From CAYOSU01 sp964406735 (GTDB lineage: Bacteria; Bacillota; Clostridia; Christensenellales; CAMQZB01), in assembly GCA_964406735.1 (NCBI GenBank), contig CAYOSU010000002.1:68801-132800 (forward strand): 64,000 bases of DNA, read 5' to 3'. Position numbers and translations under genes: made by a program. A model generated the notes under the pieces. That model was not told the origin of the DNA and made no database searches. It was given only the letters and a program-made list of their open reading frames with translations. Below, piece after piece: positions 42,707-51,258 of the stretch. Each line of letters opens with the position of its first letter. The stretch's first letter is position 1.

Positions 42707-44149
42707 TCATCTTAGGTATATATCGGGAAGATCGTTAAGAAAAAGCACTAGATCTCCCTTTTTTGAAAGCGTTGAAAGCACATTTACCGCTTCTTCCAAG
42801 CTCTCTTTTATCAATATCCTATCATCTTGAAAGCCGCTTCTTTTTAAGCCTCTCGCTATCGGCACGGCTCGCTCTTTTCCTATCAATATCGCAAAGTCGC
42901 AATGCTTTGATATTTCCTTGCCAAGAAGTTCGTTCTCCTCCGTTTCGCTTTTCCCAAGCTCCACGAAGCCTGACGTTATGACAAGCTTTTTTCCCTCAAA
43001 GCTCCCGACCGTTTCAAGCGCAGACCTTGCCGACTCAGGATTTGCGTTGTAGCTATCGTCAACGACAACGAGATCGTTTGACGGAATAAGTTCCAGCCTA
43101 TGTGGTATCGGCAAAATTTTCGGTATTGCTCTCGTTATCTCGTCTTTCGTAAGCCCTAAGTCGCTTGCGACCTCAATACTAAGCAGCAAATCATCTATTA
43201 TATGCCTGCCTATCAGCCTTGTCGTAACCTTCTCTTTTTCGCCGTCGAACTTCAAGTCAAAGCTCGTGCCGTTCAACGTAAAAGTCTCGTTTTCTACCGA
43301 ATACCTTGTATTCCTACGGCGTTTTGATATATCGCAAAGATCGTATAATACTTCGGCGTTTTTCCCGAAATACGCACGCTTTATGCTTTTATATCTCATA
43401 AGCTCGCTTTTTGCTAAAAGAATATTCTCTTCGCTTTTGAAGCTTTCCAAGTGGCATTTGCCTATCGACGTTATTACCGAAATATCCGGCTCGACTATTC
43501 CGCAAAGCCTTTTTATATCCCCTCTTTTCCGTGCGCCCATTTCTATTACGACTATCTCTTCGCCGTTATAGCCATCGTTCACGCTTTTTGCTATTCCCAT
43601 CGGGGTGTTATAGGAATAGGGCGTTGAAAACACAGAGTATTTTTCTCGCAAAAGAGTTGTCAAAATGTTTTTGACCGTCGTTTTGCCGTATGAGCCCGTT
43701 ACGCCTATTACAATCTTTGCTTTTTCTATGCGCTTTTTGCATAAATATTCGTAGTATACGGCAATTATACGCTCTGACGGAAGCGAAATAATATGCCCGA
43801 GTATCACGAATATCGGCGACAATGCCAAATATATTGCAACAAAAGCTGAAAATTTTATCATAAAGGCAAGGCCGTCGGAGCTTCTTATCAAAAAGCCCGT
43901 TATCGCTGCCGTTGCCAGATATGCAAGTTCAATAAATATAATAATTCTTTTGACCCTGTTTGTCAAATCAAGGGTCTGCCTTTTCGGTCTATGCGTTACG
44001 TTTTTGAATATGCCTCCCGAAAAAAGCGTTTTTAAGTACCTTTTTGAGCTATATGAAAGCTGTTGCAGTGTGAATATCCACTTTTTCGACAAAAAAGGAA
44101 GAATACTCGCAGATAACAGCGTTACGCACAAGAAAAACGCTGACTTCAT
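42707..44149 (-). CDS. murF: MurF-type Mur ligase with membrane N-terminus
   Basis: A 480-residue Mur ligase likely adding D-Ala-D-Ala to UDP-MurNAc-tripeptide. The ATPase core has GVTGSYGKTTVKN (149-161), IEMGARKRGDIKRL, and VDDSYNANPESA, which fits MurF. In place of the usual MurF N-terminal domain there are about 135 residues with three hydrophobic segments (about 2-20, 66-90 and 95-122), which would anchor the enzyme to the membrane. The location beside ddl supports MurF. It overlaps the hydrolase gene by 4 nt. Confidence 0.87.
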   Translation of the reverse strand: MKSAFFLCVTLLSASILPFLSKKWIFTLQQLSYSSKRYLKTLFSGGIFKNVTHRPKRQTLDLTNRVKRIIIFIELAYLATAAITGFLIRSSDGLAFMIKFSAFVAIYLALSPIFVILGHIISLPSERIIAVYYEYLCKKRIEKAKIVIGVTGSYGKTTVKNILTTLLREKYSVFSTPYSYNTPMGIAKSVNDGYNGEEIVVIEMGARKRGDIKRLCGIVEPDISVITSIGKCHLESFKSEENILLAKSELMRYKSIKRAYFGKNAEVLYDLCDISKRRRNTRYSVENETFTLNGTSFDLKFDGEKEKVTTRLIGRHIIDDLLLSIEVASDLGLTKDEITRAIPKILPIPHRLELIPSNDLVVVDDSYNANPESARSALETVGSFEGKKLVITSGFVELGKSETEENELLGKEISKHCDFAILIGKERAVPIARGLKRSGFQDDRILIKESLEEAVNVLSTLSKKGDLVLFLNDLPDIYLR

Positions 44150-44889
44150 AGCTCCTCCAAAAAGCGGTCGGCTACGGCGTTGAATCGCATGCAGTCGTCC
44201 AGAAAGCAGAAGTGTCCGCCGAAAAGCGCCTTTATGTCCGAGCTTTTTATAAGCTTATGCAGTTTTTTGACGGTCTGGGGAGTTATATCCTTATCCTTGA
44301 TGCCATACACGAGAAGTGTGGGCGTTTTTATGCGCTTTATATCGCTCTTTAAGTCCTCGTCGATAACCTTTATGAACGTCCGTTTCATCACGTCCGAAAG
44401 AATCTTGTAATCTTCCGATCCTGCGGTTTTGATGAAAGTGCCGTTTTTTATTACGCCTTTTTTGTATAAAAGCTTTTTTAGCTTGAAAAACGTTATCGAA
44501 AAGAGCGTCTTCAATTTTTTGCGGCGTTTTAAGCCTGCCGGCGCAACGAGAACTGCGCCGTTGACTCTTTCGGGGGCTTCGCTCATTATTTTGAAAGCTA
44601 CTCTGCCGCCGAACGAGTGGGCGATTATATCGCACTTTTTTATTTTTAACTCGTCGAGAAGGCTTAGCGTTTCAGCCTTGTAGTCCTCAACGGTCATTGC
44701 GGTCTTTGGTTCGTTGCTTTTGCCAAAGCCCGAGAAGTCAAGGAATATGCACTTTCGCTTTGACGAAAAATATTCCCTCTGGGCGGAAAAGGTGGTCGTA
44801 TCGCATCCCCAGCCATGCAAAAATAAAAGCGGCTTGCCTTTCCCGACTACTTCGTAATTTAGCTTTCTGTCTTCGTAAATGAAATTCAA
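44146..44889 (-). CDS. Alpha/beta hydrolase
   Basis: A 247-residue alpha/beta-fold hydrolase. LFLHGWGCD is the oxyanion segment, AHSFGGR carries the nucleophile Ser, GIKDKD the Asp, and GGHFCFLDD the His. There is no signal peptide. Translation appears to begin at TTG (44889), 1 nt after the rimI stop, so it is probably coupled to rimI. The substrate is unknown. Confidence 0.87.
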   Translation of the reverse strand: MNFIYEDRKLNYEVVGKGKPLLFLHGWGCDTTTFSAQREYFSSKRKCIFLDFSGFGKSNEPKTAMTVEDYKAETLSLLDELKIKKCDIIAHSFGGRVAFKIMSEAPERVNGAVLVAPAGLKRRKKLKTLFSITFFKLKKLLYKKGVIKNGTFIKTAGSEDYKILSDVMKRTFIKVIDEDLKSDIKRIKTPTLLVYGIKDKDITPQTVKKLHKLIKSSDIKALFGGHFCFLDDCMRFNAVADRFLEEL

Positions 44890-44890
44890 A

Positions 44891-45334
44891 TCATGGCGTT
44901 GTCGGCGTTCGTCTCCACATTATGAGCGCATCCTCGCCGTCGCCATAATATCTTTTCCTGCGTCCCTCCGTCTTGAATCCGTAGCTTTCGTATAATTTTA
45001 TCGCAACCTCGTTTGACGGGCGAACCTCTAAGGTCACGTCTATATCGCCTAAGTCCTCTGCCGTTTTGAGAAGATGCGAGAGCATAGCTTTGCCGTAGCC
45101 TTTACCCTGTTTTTCGGGAACGACTGCGATATTTGCTATATGCGCCTCGGGCGGAATGGAATAAAAGCCGTAGTAGCCTATCACATCGCCGTCCTCTTCA
45201 AATATCACGCCGTGGAAAAGCTCGTGCGACAGCGATTCCGCTATCGCGTATATCGACCACGGATCTTTGAATATCCTTTGTTCAAGCCCGAAAAGAAGCT
45301 CTACGTCGTCAAGCGTCCAAGCTCTTGCGATCAT
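44891..45334 (-). CDS. rimI: Ribosomal protein S18-alanine N-acetyltransferase
   Basis: A 147-residue GNAT enzyme. FKDPWSIYAIAESL and ANIAVVPEKQGKGYGKAML (acetyl-CoA loop Q/RxxGxG/A) and YESYGFKTEGRRKRYYGDGEDALIM are the RimI pattern. It lies with tsaB and tsaE, a standard cluster. Start ATG follows GGAGG and overlaps the tsaB end by 26 nt. Confidence 0.93.
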   Translation of the reverse strand: MIARAWTLDDVELLFGLEQRIFKDPWSIYAIAESLSHELFHGVIFEEDGDVIGYYGFYSIPPEAHIANIAVVPEKQGKGYGKAMLSHLLKTAEDLGDIDVTLEVRPSNEVAIKLYESYGFKTEGRRKRYYGDGEDALIMWRRTPTTP

Positions 45335-45950
45335 TTTCTTCCTCCTCGGCTTGCGAAAGCTTCAGATAAAGCGGGGCAAAGTTCTCGAAAAACTCTTCTT
45401 TTTCAAGCTTTTCTTTGACGACACTTACTAAACTGTCGTAATAGTCTTCAATTACCGTTGCGCCGAAAGAGTTTTTGTAGGGTGAAATGAAATTTTCAGT
45501 CGTTTTGAGCTCTTCGTTTATTCCAACAGTATTCAAAAAGCAAAGTCTTTCCTCGCCATTTTCATACACTCCGCTGAACGCATTGCCGTGCTTTGCGTCT
45601 ATTATCGCAAGGGTCTTGCCCTTTCCACGATAATTATATGCCGCCGCCTCCAAAGAATTGACGGCTATTATTTTCATATCAAGTGCATATTGGAAGGCTT
45701 TTGCCGTCGCAACGCCTATTCTTATGCCCGTGAAAGACCCCGGACCTACCGATATTGCGCAGACGCCTATATCTGAAATTTTAAGTCCGTTGCTATTTAA
45801 TAGCCCGTCTATCTCGGGAAGAAGGCATACAGAATGCTTGGAGCGGCAGTCGGAAACGTAGCTTTTATCTACCTCGCCGCCGTTTTTTATCAACGCTACG
45901 AAAAGCTCCTCGCTCGTCGTATCTATTATCAATACGTTACGCTCTTTCAT
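45309..45950 (-). CDS. tsaB: tRNA threonylcarbamoyladenosine biosynthesis protein TsaB
   Basis: Part of the TsaB-TsaD-TsaE complex that makes t6A37 in tRNA. The 213-residue ASKHA-fold protein has IDTTSEELFVAL near the N-terminus and VGPGSFTGIRIGVATAKAF (about 69-87), the family hallmark. It lacks kinase-like catalytic residues as expected. ATGA overlap with tsaE; tsaD is not in the window. Confidence 0.94.
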   Translation of the reverse strand: MKERNVLIIDTTSEELFVALIKNGGEVDKSYVSDCRSKHSVCLLPEIDGLLNSNGLKISDIGVCAISVGPGSFTGIRIGVATAKAFQYALDMKIIAVNSLEAAAYNYRGKGKTLAIIDAKHGNAFSGVYENGEERLCFLNTVGINEELKTTENFISPYKNSFGATVIEDYYDSLVSVVKEKLEKEEFFENFAPLYLKLSQAEEEENDRKSLDA

Positions 45951-46384
45951 GCTTTTTTCACTATCTCCACCCTTCTTTTTGACTCGCCATCGTACTTTAC
46001 CGTTATCTCGGTGTGCGGAAAATCGACGAAGCCGTCAATGTTCTCCGCCCACTCTATTACGGCAACGTCGTTATCGCCGAAAATATCCTCTAACGCACCG
46101 GACTCGTATATCTCACTCTCGTCCTCTACGCGGTACATATCGAGGTGATGAAGGGTAAATTTCCCCTCGTAGTCGTTCCTTAATGCAAAAGTCGGAGAGG
46201 TTATACGCTCTTTTATATCGAGCGCAGTCGCTAAGCCCTTGGTAAAGACGGTCTTTCCTGCGCCTGCCTCGCCGAACATCAGTATAGCTTCGCCTTTTTC
46301 TATGCCCTCGCCGTATTTTTTGCCAAGCTCGAAGGTCTCTTCGGGGGAGTTCGTTATATAAGTTTTGCTAAAAACGGTGTTCAA
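45947..46384 (-). CDS. tsaE: tRNA threonylcarbamoyladenosine biosynthesis ATPase TsaE
   Basis: ATPase subunit of the t6A complex. The 145-residue protein has Walker A GEAGAGKTVFTKG (about 39-51), ITSPTFALRNDYEG, HHLDMYRVED and IEWAENIDG. It starts at TTG (46384), overlapping the deoC stop as TTGA, and overlaps tsaB by 4 nt. Confidence 0.94.
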   Translation of the reverse strand: MNTVFSKTYITNSPEETFELGKKYGEGIEKGEAILMFGEAGAGKTVFTKGLATALDIKERITSPTFALRNDYEGKFTLHHLDMYRVEDESEIYESGALEDIFGDNDVAVIEWAENIDGFVDFPHTEITVKYDGESKRRVEIVKKA

Positions 46385-47043
46385 TTATTCAAAAGGTCCT
46401 CTGCTATCTTTGCGCCCTTGGACGTTCCAAGTCTTGACGCACCTGCCGCTATCATATCGAGAGCGTCCTTGCCCCCTCTTATGCCGCCTGCTGCCTTTAT
46501 GAGCTTTCTGCCGTTTATTACGCTGTTCATGAGCGCAACGTTCTCAACGGTCGCACCCTCGCCTACAAAGCCCGTAGACGTCTTGATGAAGTCGCAACGG
46601 GTATTGCAAAGGGTCTCGCACACCTTTTTTATCTCCTCTTTCGTTAAAATAGAGGTCTCGATTATTACCTTGTGAATACACTCGGGGCATGCGTCGTGAA
46701 CGAGGTTGACTTCTTCGGCAAGCTTGTCGTATTCGCCACGCTTTACCAAAGAGTTGGAGATGACCATATCTATCTCCTCTGCGCCAAGTTCTGCGCAAAG
46801 CTTTGCTTCCGCAGCCTTTGTTTCCTTTAAGTTCTCGCCCAAGGGGAAGCCTACTACCGTACAGACCTTTACATCAGAGCCTTTGAGGCATTTTGCAGCC
46901 AAGGGAACGTTCGACGGATGTACGCAAACGGAGCAAAAGCCGTATTCCTTTGCCTCATCGCAAAGCTTGATTATATCCTCTTCCAATGCGCCTTGCTTCA
47001 AATTGGTGTGATCGACCATTTTCAAAACTTCTTTAACTTCCAT
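46381..47043 (-). CDS. deoC: Deoxyribose-phosphate aldolase
   Basis: Splits 2-deoxyribose 5-phosphate into acetaldehyde and glyceraldehyde 3-phosphate. The 220-residue class I aldolase has VDHTNLK, CTVVGFPLG, KVIIETSILT (Lys and Glu region) and FIKTSTGFVGEGAT with the Schiff-base Lys, then KAAGGIRGG. Start ATG at 47043 with AGGAG upstream. With the pyrimidine-nucleoside phosphorylase at 58162 it would complete deoxynucleoside catabolism, though the genes are unlinked. Confidence 0.95.
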   Translation of the reverse strand: MEVKEVLKMVDHTNLKQGALEEDIIKLCDEAKEYGFCSVCVHPSNVPLAAKCLKGSDVKVCTVVGFPLGENLKETKAAEAKLCAELGAEEIDMVISNSLVKRGEYDKLAEEVNLVHDACPECIHKVIIETSILTKEEIKKVCETLCNTRCDFIKTSTGFVGEGATVENVALMNSVINGRKLIKAAGGIRGGKDALDMIAAGASRLGTSKGAKIAEDLLNN

Positions 47044-47057
47044 TTTTCGCACTCCTC

Positions 47058-47402
47058 TTATTCGTATTTCGTTACGTTGCCGTCTTTTTCCCACAGTCTA
47101 TCCAAGTGGTAAAACTGCCTCGTCTCCTCTAAGAACAGGTGGACGATGACTGCTCCGTAGTCCATTGCTATCCATTTTGCGCCGTTGATGCCCTCCGTCC
47201 TTGTGGGCATAACGCCGAGTTTTTCCATCTCCTCGTCAAGGTTCTCGTACAAGCCCTTTACCTGAGTCGTGGACTTTCCCGATGCGATGACGAAATAGTC
47301 CGTTACCGCAGTCATATCGGTTACCTCGATAGAAACGAGGTTGAATGCCTTTTTATCGGAAAGTATTTTGCAAATCGTATCATTTAGTGCTTTTGGTTCC
47401 AT
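47058..47402 (-). CDS. rsfS: Ribosome silencing factor
   Basis: A 114-residue RsfS/RsfA family protein that binds L14 and blocks subunit joining in starvation. DYFVIASGKSTTQVKGL, WIAMDYGAVIVHLF and YHLDRLW are diagnostic. Start ATG at 47402 has AAGGAG 8 nt upstream inside the end of the NadD-YqeK gene, with a 23-nt overlap. The nadD-yqeK-rsfS order is standard in Firmicutes. Confidence 0.96.
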   Translation of the reverse strand: MEPKALNDTICKILSDKKAFNLVSIEVTDMTAVTDYFVIASGKSTTQVKGLYENLDEEMEKLGVMPTRTEGINGAKWIAMDYGAVIVHLFLEETRQFYHLDRLWEKDGNVTKYE

Positions 47403-48513
47403 AATATTTACTCCTTAGATCCTCGACAGCATCCTCTGTCAGCGTGCATCTATCTTTGTCTGCAACATTCTCTACTATCGCTTCCGCAAACTTGACTACG
47501 GCAAGCTCGAAGTCATTTTCAGCCACCTTTCTGAGCGTTCTCGACAGCTCGTACGCACGAGTAACGTTCTCTATCGCATCGCTGAGGAAAACGAGCTTTT
47601 CAAGCTGGGACATTCCTCTTCTTCCCGTCGTGTGGTATTTTATTGCGTTTAAGACGTCTTTATCCGTAACGCCGTATTTATCCTCGACAATATACGAGCC
47701 GACGAAGCCGTGCTTGCACGAAGCGGGCAGATATACGCCCTCTTTGTCAAGTCTTTCCTGATAAGGCGTGGGATCGACGTTCTTCGCTATATCGTGGAAA
47801 AGAGCCGCAATAAACGCCTTTTCGGGGTCTACACCCATGACGGGAGCGAACTCCATCGCAGTTCTCGCTACGCCGTAGGTGTGCATATAGCGGTTTATGT
47901 TGATATAGTCGGAAAGGCTCAACGCCTCACGGAAATGCTCCTTGTAAAGGTCGTAATCGTCCATATATCTTCCGACCTTGTCCGCCGCAAGCATATCTTG
48001 CACGGGAAGCAAGAATCTGCGCCTTAGCCTTATATCGGTAGACGAAACGTTGGGAATGGGCTCGTGAGACCTTATTATCCTGTCGGGGTACTTTTTCGTG
48101 TACTCGTTCTCGGCATCTACGTCCCTTCCGATAACGTAAAGCTTTGCTAAGCTCAATATCTTGTCGGGGCACTTCCAAGTAGGCAGGTTTTTGAGTGAAT
48201 CGCCGCCGATAATGAAGTACAATTCGCCGTCCAAGTCCTTTGCAAAGTGATCTAACGTCTCGCAGGTATAGCTTAAACTTTCTTTTTTTATCTCGTAGTC
48301 GCTTATCGTGTAGCCGTACTTCTCAAAGCCGTATTTCGTCATGTTCCAACGATGCATCTTGTCCGTTACGGGCTTATCCGTCTTGTGCGGCGGATCGCCC
48401 GAGGGAAGTATGATAAGCTCGTCCAAGCCGAGTTCTTTTACCGCAGTTTCTGCGATCTTTACATGTCCTTTGTGTGGAGGATCAAACGTGCCTCCGAATA
48501 TTCCAATCTTCAT
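47380..48513 (-). CDS. nadD: Fused nicotinate-nucleotide adenylyltransferase and YqeK-type HD hydrolase
   Basis: A 377-residue two-domain protein. Residues 1-190 are NadD (deamido-NAD synthesis): GIFGGTFDPPHKGH (4-17) binds ATP and NVSSTDIRLRRR is the second nucleotidyl-transferase motif. Residues ~191-377 are a YqeK domain, a symmetrical Ap4A hydrolase: RYMHTYGVA, LFHDIAKN with His240-Asp241, KHGFVGSYIV and FLSDAIE. In most Firmicutes these are separate adjacent genes; no stop or frameshift is visible between the halves here. Start ATG at 48513 is where NadD proteins begin; upstream sequence is the promoter region of a divergent gene. Confidence 0.93.
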   Translation of the reverse strand: MKIGIFGGTFDPPHKGHVKIAETAVKELGLDELIILPSGDPPHKTDKPVTDKMHRWNMTKYGFEKYGYTISDYEIKKESLSYTCETLDHFAKDLDGELYFIIGGDSLKNLPTWKCPDKILSLAKLYVIGRDVDAENEYTKKYPDRIIRSHEPIPNVSSTDIRLRRRFLLPVQDMLAADKVGRYMDDYDLYKEHFREALSLSDYININRYMHTYGVARTAMEFAPVMGVDPEKAFIAALFHDIAKNVDPTPYQERLDKEGVYLPASCKHGFVGSYIVEDKYGVTDKDVLNAIKYHTTGRRGMSQLEKLVFLSDAIENVTRAYELSRTLRKVAENDFELAVVKFAEAIVENVADKDRCTLTEDAVEDLRSKYYGTKSTK

Positions 48514-48562
48514 ATTTTTCTCTGACTCGTTTATTTTTTTTATAAGGGGACAAAATCTCCTT

Positions 48563-49291
48563 ATGAAAAAGCTATCTGATATTTTTGATTTGATTATTTT
48601 TTCGCTCGCTATATGCTTCCTTGCGTTCAGCGTGTCTTTCGCACTTTGCAAAAGCTTTGCGGTAAGCCTTATCGTTACATCGACGGTCTTCTCCCTTTTT
48701 GCAATATTATTTCTCGCATTCAAGGGAAAGCTCTCTGAAAAGCGTTCCGTCGACAGCTTGAAGACAACTAAGCTCGAAGCGTTAAGGCTTTTCCTTTTGA
48801 CGGAAAGGCTTTCCGTAATTGCGCCTTTACTTGAAAAAGCGTTCGACCTATCAGGCAAGCAGGCGTTTTATCTTTTTGACGGGGAGCTCTCTGAAAAGGA
48901 CGTTTTGCGCTCGATGCGCAGCTCTTCAAGCGACCACGTTGCGTTATTCTGCGTAAAATTCGATGAAAAATCGGCAGAAATAGCTGCTATTTTCCGTAAC
49001 AGGCAGGTAGAACTTATCGATCTCGTCAAAATTTTTGACGCCCTTTCCGAAAAAGGGCTACTTCCCGATCTTCCCTTGCCGCCTACTCAAAAGGGCTTTA
49101 AGTCAAGACCAAGGTTTTCAGTTGAATTTGTCGCCAAACGCCGCAAAAGGCTTTGTCTTGCCGCACTGTTTCTTTCCGCAAGCGCATTTTTTACGCCGTA
49201 TAAAGCGTTATATCTTTGCGTTGCCGCCGCCCTCGTCATTATCTCTATCCTTTCGTTTTTCGTCGGAAAACCGAAGGAAAACGGGGCTTAG
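48563..49291 (+). CDS. Membrane protein of unknown function
   Basis: A 242-residue protein I do not recognise. It has an N-terminal helix pair (about residues 8-28 and 32-53), a soluble middle of about 140 residues with LLTERLSVIAPLLEKAF and DALSEKGLLPDLPLPP, then two C-terminal helices (about 197-235) and a short charged tail. Start ATG at 48563; AAGGGG lies 14 nt upstream and pairs with TCTCCTT next to the ATG. It is the only plus-strand gene between 36 and 51 kb and is divergent from nadD with a 49-bp gap. Its stop overlaps the obg stop by 4 nt. Confidence 0.72.
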   Translation: MKKLSDIFDLIIFSLAICFLAFSVSFALCKSFAVSLIVTSTVFSLFAILFLAFKGKLSEKRSVDSLKTTKLEALRLFLLTERLSVIAPLLEKAFDLSGKQAFYLFDGELSEKDVLRSMRSSSSDHVALFCVKFDEKSAEIAAIFRNRQVELIDLVKIFDALSEKGLLPDLPLPPTQKGFKSRPRFSVEFVAKRRKRLCLAALFLSASAFFTPYKALYLCVAAALVIISILSFFVGKPKENGA

Positions 49292-50550
49292 TCGATAAAG
49301 TCGAACTCGATGTCGAGTATCCTTATCGTGTCGCCGTCCTTTGCGCCTCTTTTTCTGAGAGCCGAGATTATTCCCGACATCCTCAAGGACTTCTGGAAGT
49401 ACGCTAACGACTGAGGATTGTCGAGAACGACGTTTCTTGCAAGGTTGTCGATGTACGTTCCAGATATCTCGAACGCACCGTCGTCGTCACGGGATATCTC
49501 GTAATCGCTTCCATCCCCTCTTTCGTACTCAAACTCCTCGTGCTCGATGGGCTTCAGCTCGTCAAGCTTGATTAATTCTTCGTACATAGCCTCGATAAGC
49601 TCCTTTAAGCCGCTTCTCGTAAGCGCGGAGATGGGAATGACCGTCTTATCGCCTATCTTTTTCTTGAACTCTTTGAGGTTCTGTCCCTCGAAGTCGCTGT
49701 CCGTCTTGTTGGCAACGATTATCTCGGGGCGCTCGTAAAGCTCCTCGGAAAAGTCCTGAAGCTCTTTTCTTATCGCTACGTAGTCTTCGTACGGGTCTCT
49801 GCCCTCGATGCCCGAAATATCGACGACGTGGACTATAAGCCTCGTTCTCTCTACATGGCGCAAGAAATCGTGTCCTAAGCCTGCGCCCTCAGCCGCCCCC
49901 TCGATAAGTCCGGGAATGTCAGCCAAGACGAAGCTCTTGTCGTGTATCGTTATAGCGCCTAAATTGGGCGTTAACGTCGTGAAATGGTAGTTCGCTATCT
50001 TTGGCTTTGCGTTGGTTATAACGGAAAGCAAGGTGGATTTTCCGACGTTCGGGAAGCCTACGAAGCCGACGTCGGCTATCGTTTTGAGCTCTAAGACCAC
50101 CTGCTTTGTCATACCTTTTTCGCCAAGCTGGGCAAACTGCGGAGCTTTTCTCGTGGGAGTTGCGAACTTTACGTTGCCTTTTCCTCCTCTGCCGCCCCTC
50201 AATACGACCTTTTCGCTGTCGTCGTAGAACATATCGGCTATTATCGCACCGCTCTCTTTATCTTTAATTACAGTGCCCTTGGGAACATATATTACGACAT
50301 CCTTACCGCCCTTGCCGTAGCAAAGGTTCGATCCGCCGTTCTCGCCATTCTCCGCTCTGAAATGCTGGGCAAACTTGAAATCTATCAGGTTATTCTTATC
50401 GGGAGCGACCTTGAATATTACGTCGCCGCCTTTGCCCCCGTCGCCGCCGTCAGGTCCGCCGTTGGGCTTTCCCGAAAACGCCTTCATCGACTTACAGCCG
50501 TTGCCGCCGTTACCCGATATTATAGTTATCGTGGCTTTATCTATAAACAT
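49288..50550 (-). CDS. obg: GTPase Obg
   Basis: Essential ribosome-associated GTPase. The 420-residue protein has the glycine-rich Obg domain at the N-terminus (GKPNGGPDGGDGGKGG), then the G domain with GFPNVGKST, the DIPGLIEGA switch II and NKTD, and a C-terminal Obg_C-like domain (about 345-420). Start ATG with GAGGAACGG. Likely co-transcribed with nth upstream, 19 nt away. Confidence 0.97.
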   Translation of the reverse strand: MFIDKATITIISGNGGNGCKSMKAFSGKPNGGPDGGDGGKGGDVIFKVAPDKNNLIDFKFAQHFRAENGENGGSNLCYGKGGKDVVIYVPKGTVIKDKESGAIIADMFYDDSEKVVLRGGRGGKGNVKFATPTRKAPQFAQLGEKGMTKQVVLELKTIADVGFVGFPNVGKSTLLSVITNAKPKIANYHFTTLTPNLGAITIHDKSFVLADIPGLIEGAAEGAGLGHDFLRHVERTRLIVHVVDISGIEGRDPYEDYVAIRKELQDFSEELYERPEIIVANKTDSDFEGQNLKEFKKKIGDKTVIPISALTRSGLKELIEAMYEELIKLDELKPIEHEEFEYERGDGSDYEISRDDDGAFEISGTYIDNLARNVVLDNPQSLAYFQKSLRMSGIISALRKRGAKDGDTIRILDIEFDFID

Positions 50551-50569
50551 TTTCCGTTCCTCTTACGTT

Positions 50570-51208
50570 TTATTTTCCCTGCCGCTCCTTGAAGTATCGG
50601 CAATAGCTATTTATTTTACACCCGTCGCAGTTGGGCTTTTGCGCCTTGCAAACGCCACGTCCATGGTATATCAGAAGGTGGTGGCACTCGCTCCACCTAT
50701 CCTCCGGGATGGCCTCCATGAGCTGTTTTTCAGTAGTTAAGACGTCGTTTGCCGTCGCAAGACCTATTCTGTTCGACACTCTGAAAACGTGGGTGTCTAC
50801 CGCTATGGCGTTCTTGTTGTAGCCGACAGCCATTACGACGTTCGCAGTCTTTCTCCCGACTCCCGACAAGGTCATAAGCTCCTCACGGGTATTAGGAACG
50901 ACGCCGCCGTATACCTCTACCAAGCGTTTTGACGTTTCCTTTATATGCTTTGCTTTTGACTTTGAAAGTCCGCAGGAACGTATCGCTTCTTCAAGCTCGT
51001 TTTCGTCAATATCGACGAACGCTTGCGACGTATTCGCTCTTTTGAACAGCTCACGTGTTACTATATTGACACGCTTGTCCGTGCATTGCGCAGACAATAT
51101 CACCGCAACGAGCAGTTCAAAAACGCTTGAATATTCAAGCGCAGCCTTTACTTCGCCGTGCGTTTCCTTTAAGCCGTTATAAATGCCGTCAAAATTACAA
51201 TATGACAT
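50570..51208 (-). CDS. nth: Endonuclease III
   Basis: DNA glycosylase/AP lyase for oxidised pyrimidines. The 212-residue protein has LSAQCTDKRVN, the helix-hairpin-helix LSGVGRKTANVV with the catalytic Lys, VDTHVFRVSNRIGL with the catalytic Asp, and the 4Fe-4S ligands CxxxxxxCxxCxxxxxC in CKAQKPNCDGCKINSYC. No Shine-Dalgarno site; a -10 box ends 9 nt before ATG. Confidence 0.96.
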   Translation of the reverse strand: MSYCNFDGIYNGLKETHGEVKAALEYSSVFELLVAVILSAQCTDKRVNIVTRELFKRANTSQAFVDIDENELEEAIRSCGLSKSKAKHIKETSKRLVEVYGGVVPNTREELMTLSGVGRKTANVVMAVGYNKNAIAVDTHVFRVSNRIGLATANDVLTTEKQLMEAIPEDRWSECHHLLIYHGRGVCKAQKPNCDGCKINSYCRYFKERQGK

Positions 51209-51246
51209 ACTGCATATATTTTAACAAAATATTATTGCTTTTGCAA
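51209..51246 (-). promoter_or_regulatory. Predicted near-leaderless promoter of nth-obg
   Basis: Minus strand TTGCAA (51241-51246), 17 bp, TAAAAT (51218-51223), then 9 nt to the ATG, giving a leader of about 3 nt. Confidence 0.62.
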
Positions 51247-51258
51247 ATATATATCGGC

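Noticed and set aside
48341..48562. Upstream extension of the plus-strand membrane gene
   Set aside because: It is antisense to the conserved NadD N-terminus; the product only becomes protein-like from the ATG at 48563.
48514..48858. 115-residue N-terminal extension of NadD
   Set aside because: Family members begin at MKIGIFGGTFDPPHKGH; the extension is antisense to the divergent membrane gene.
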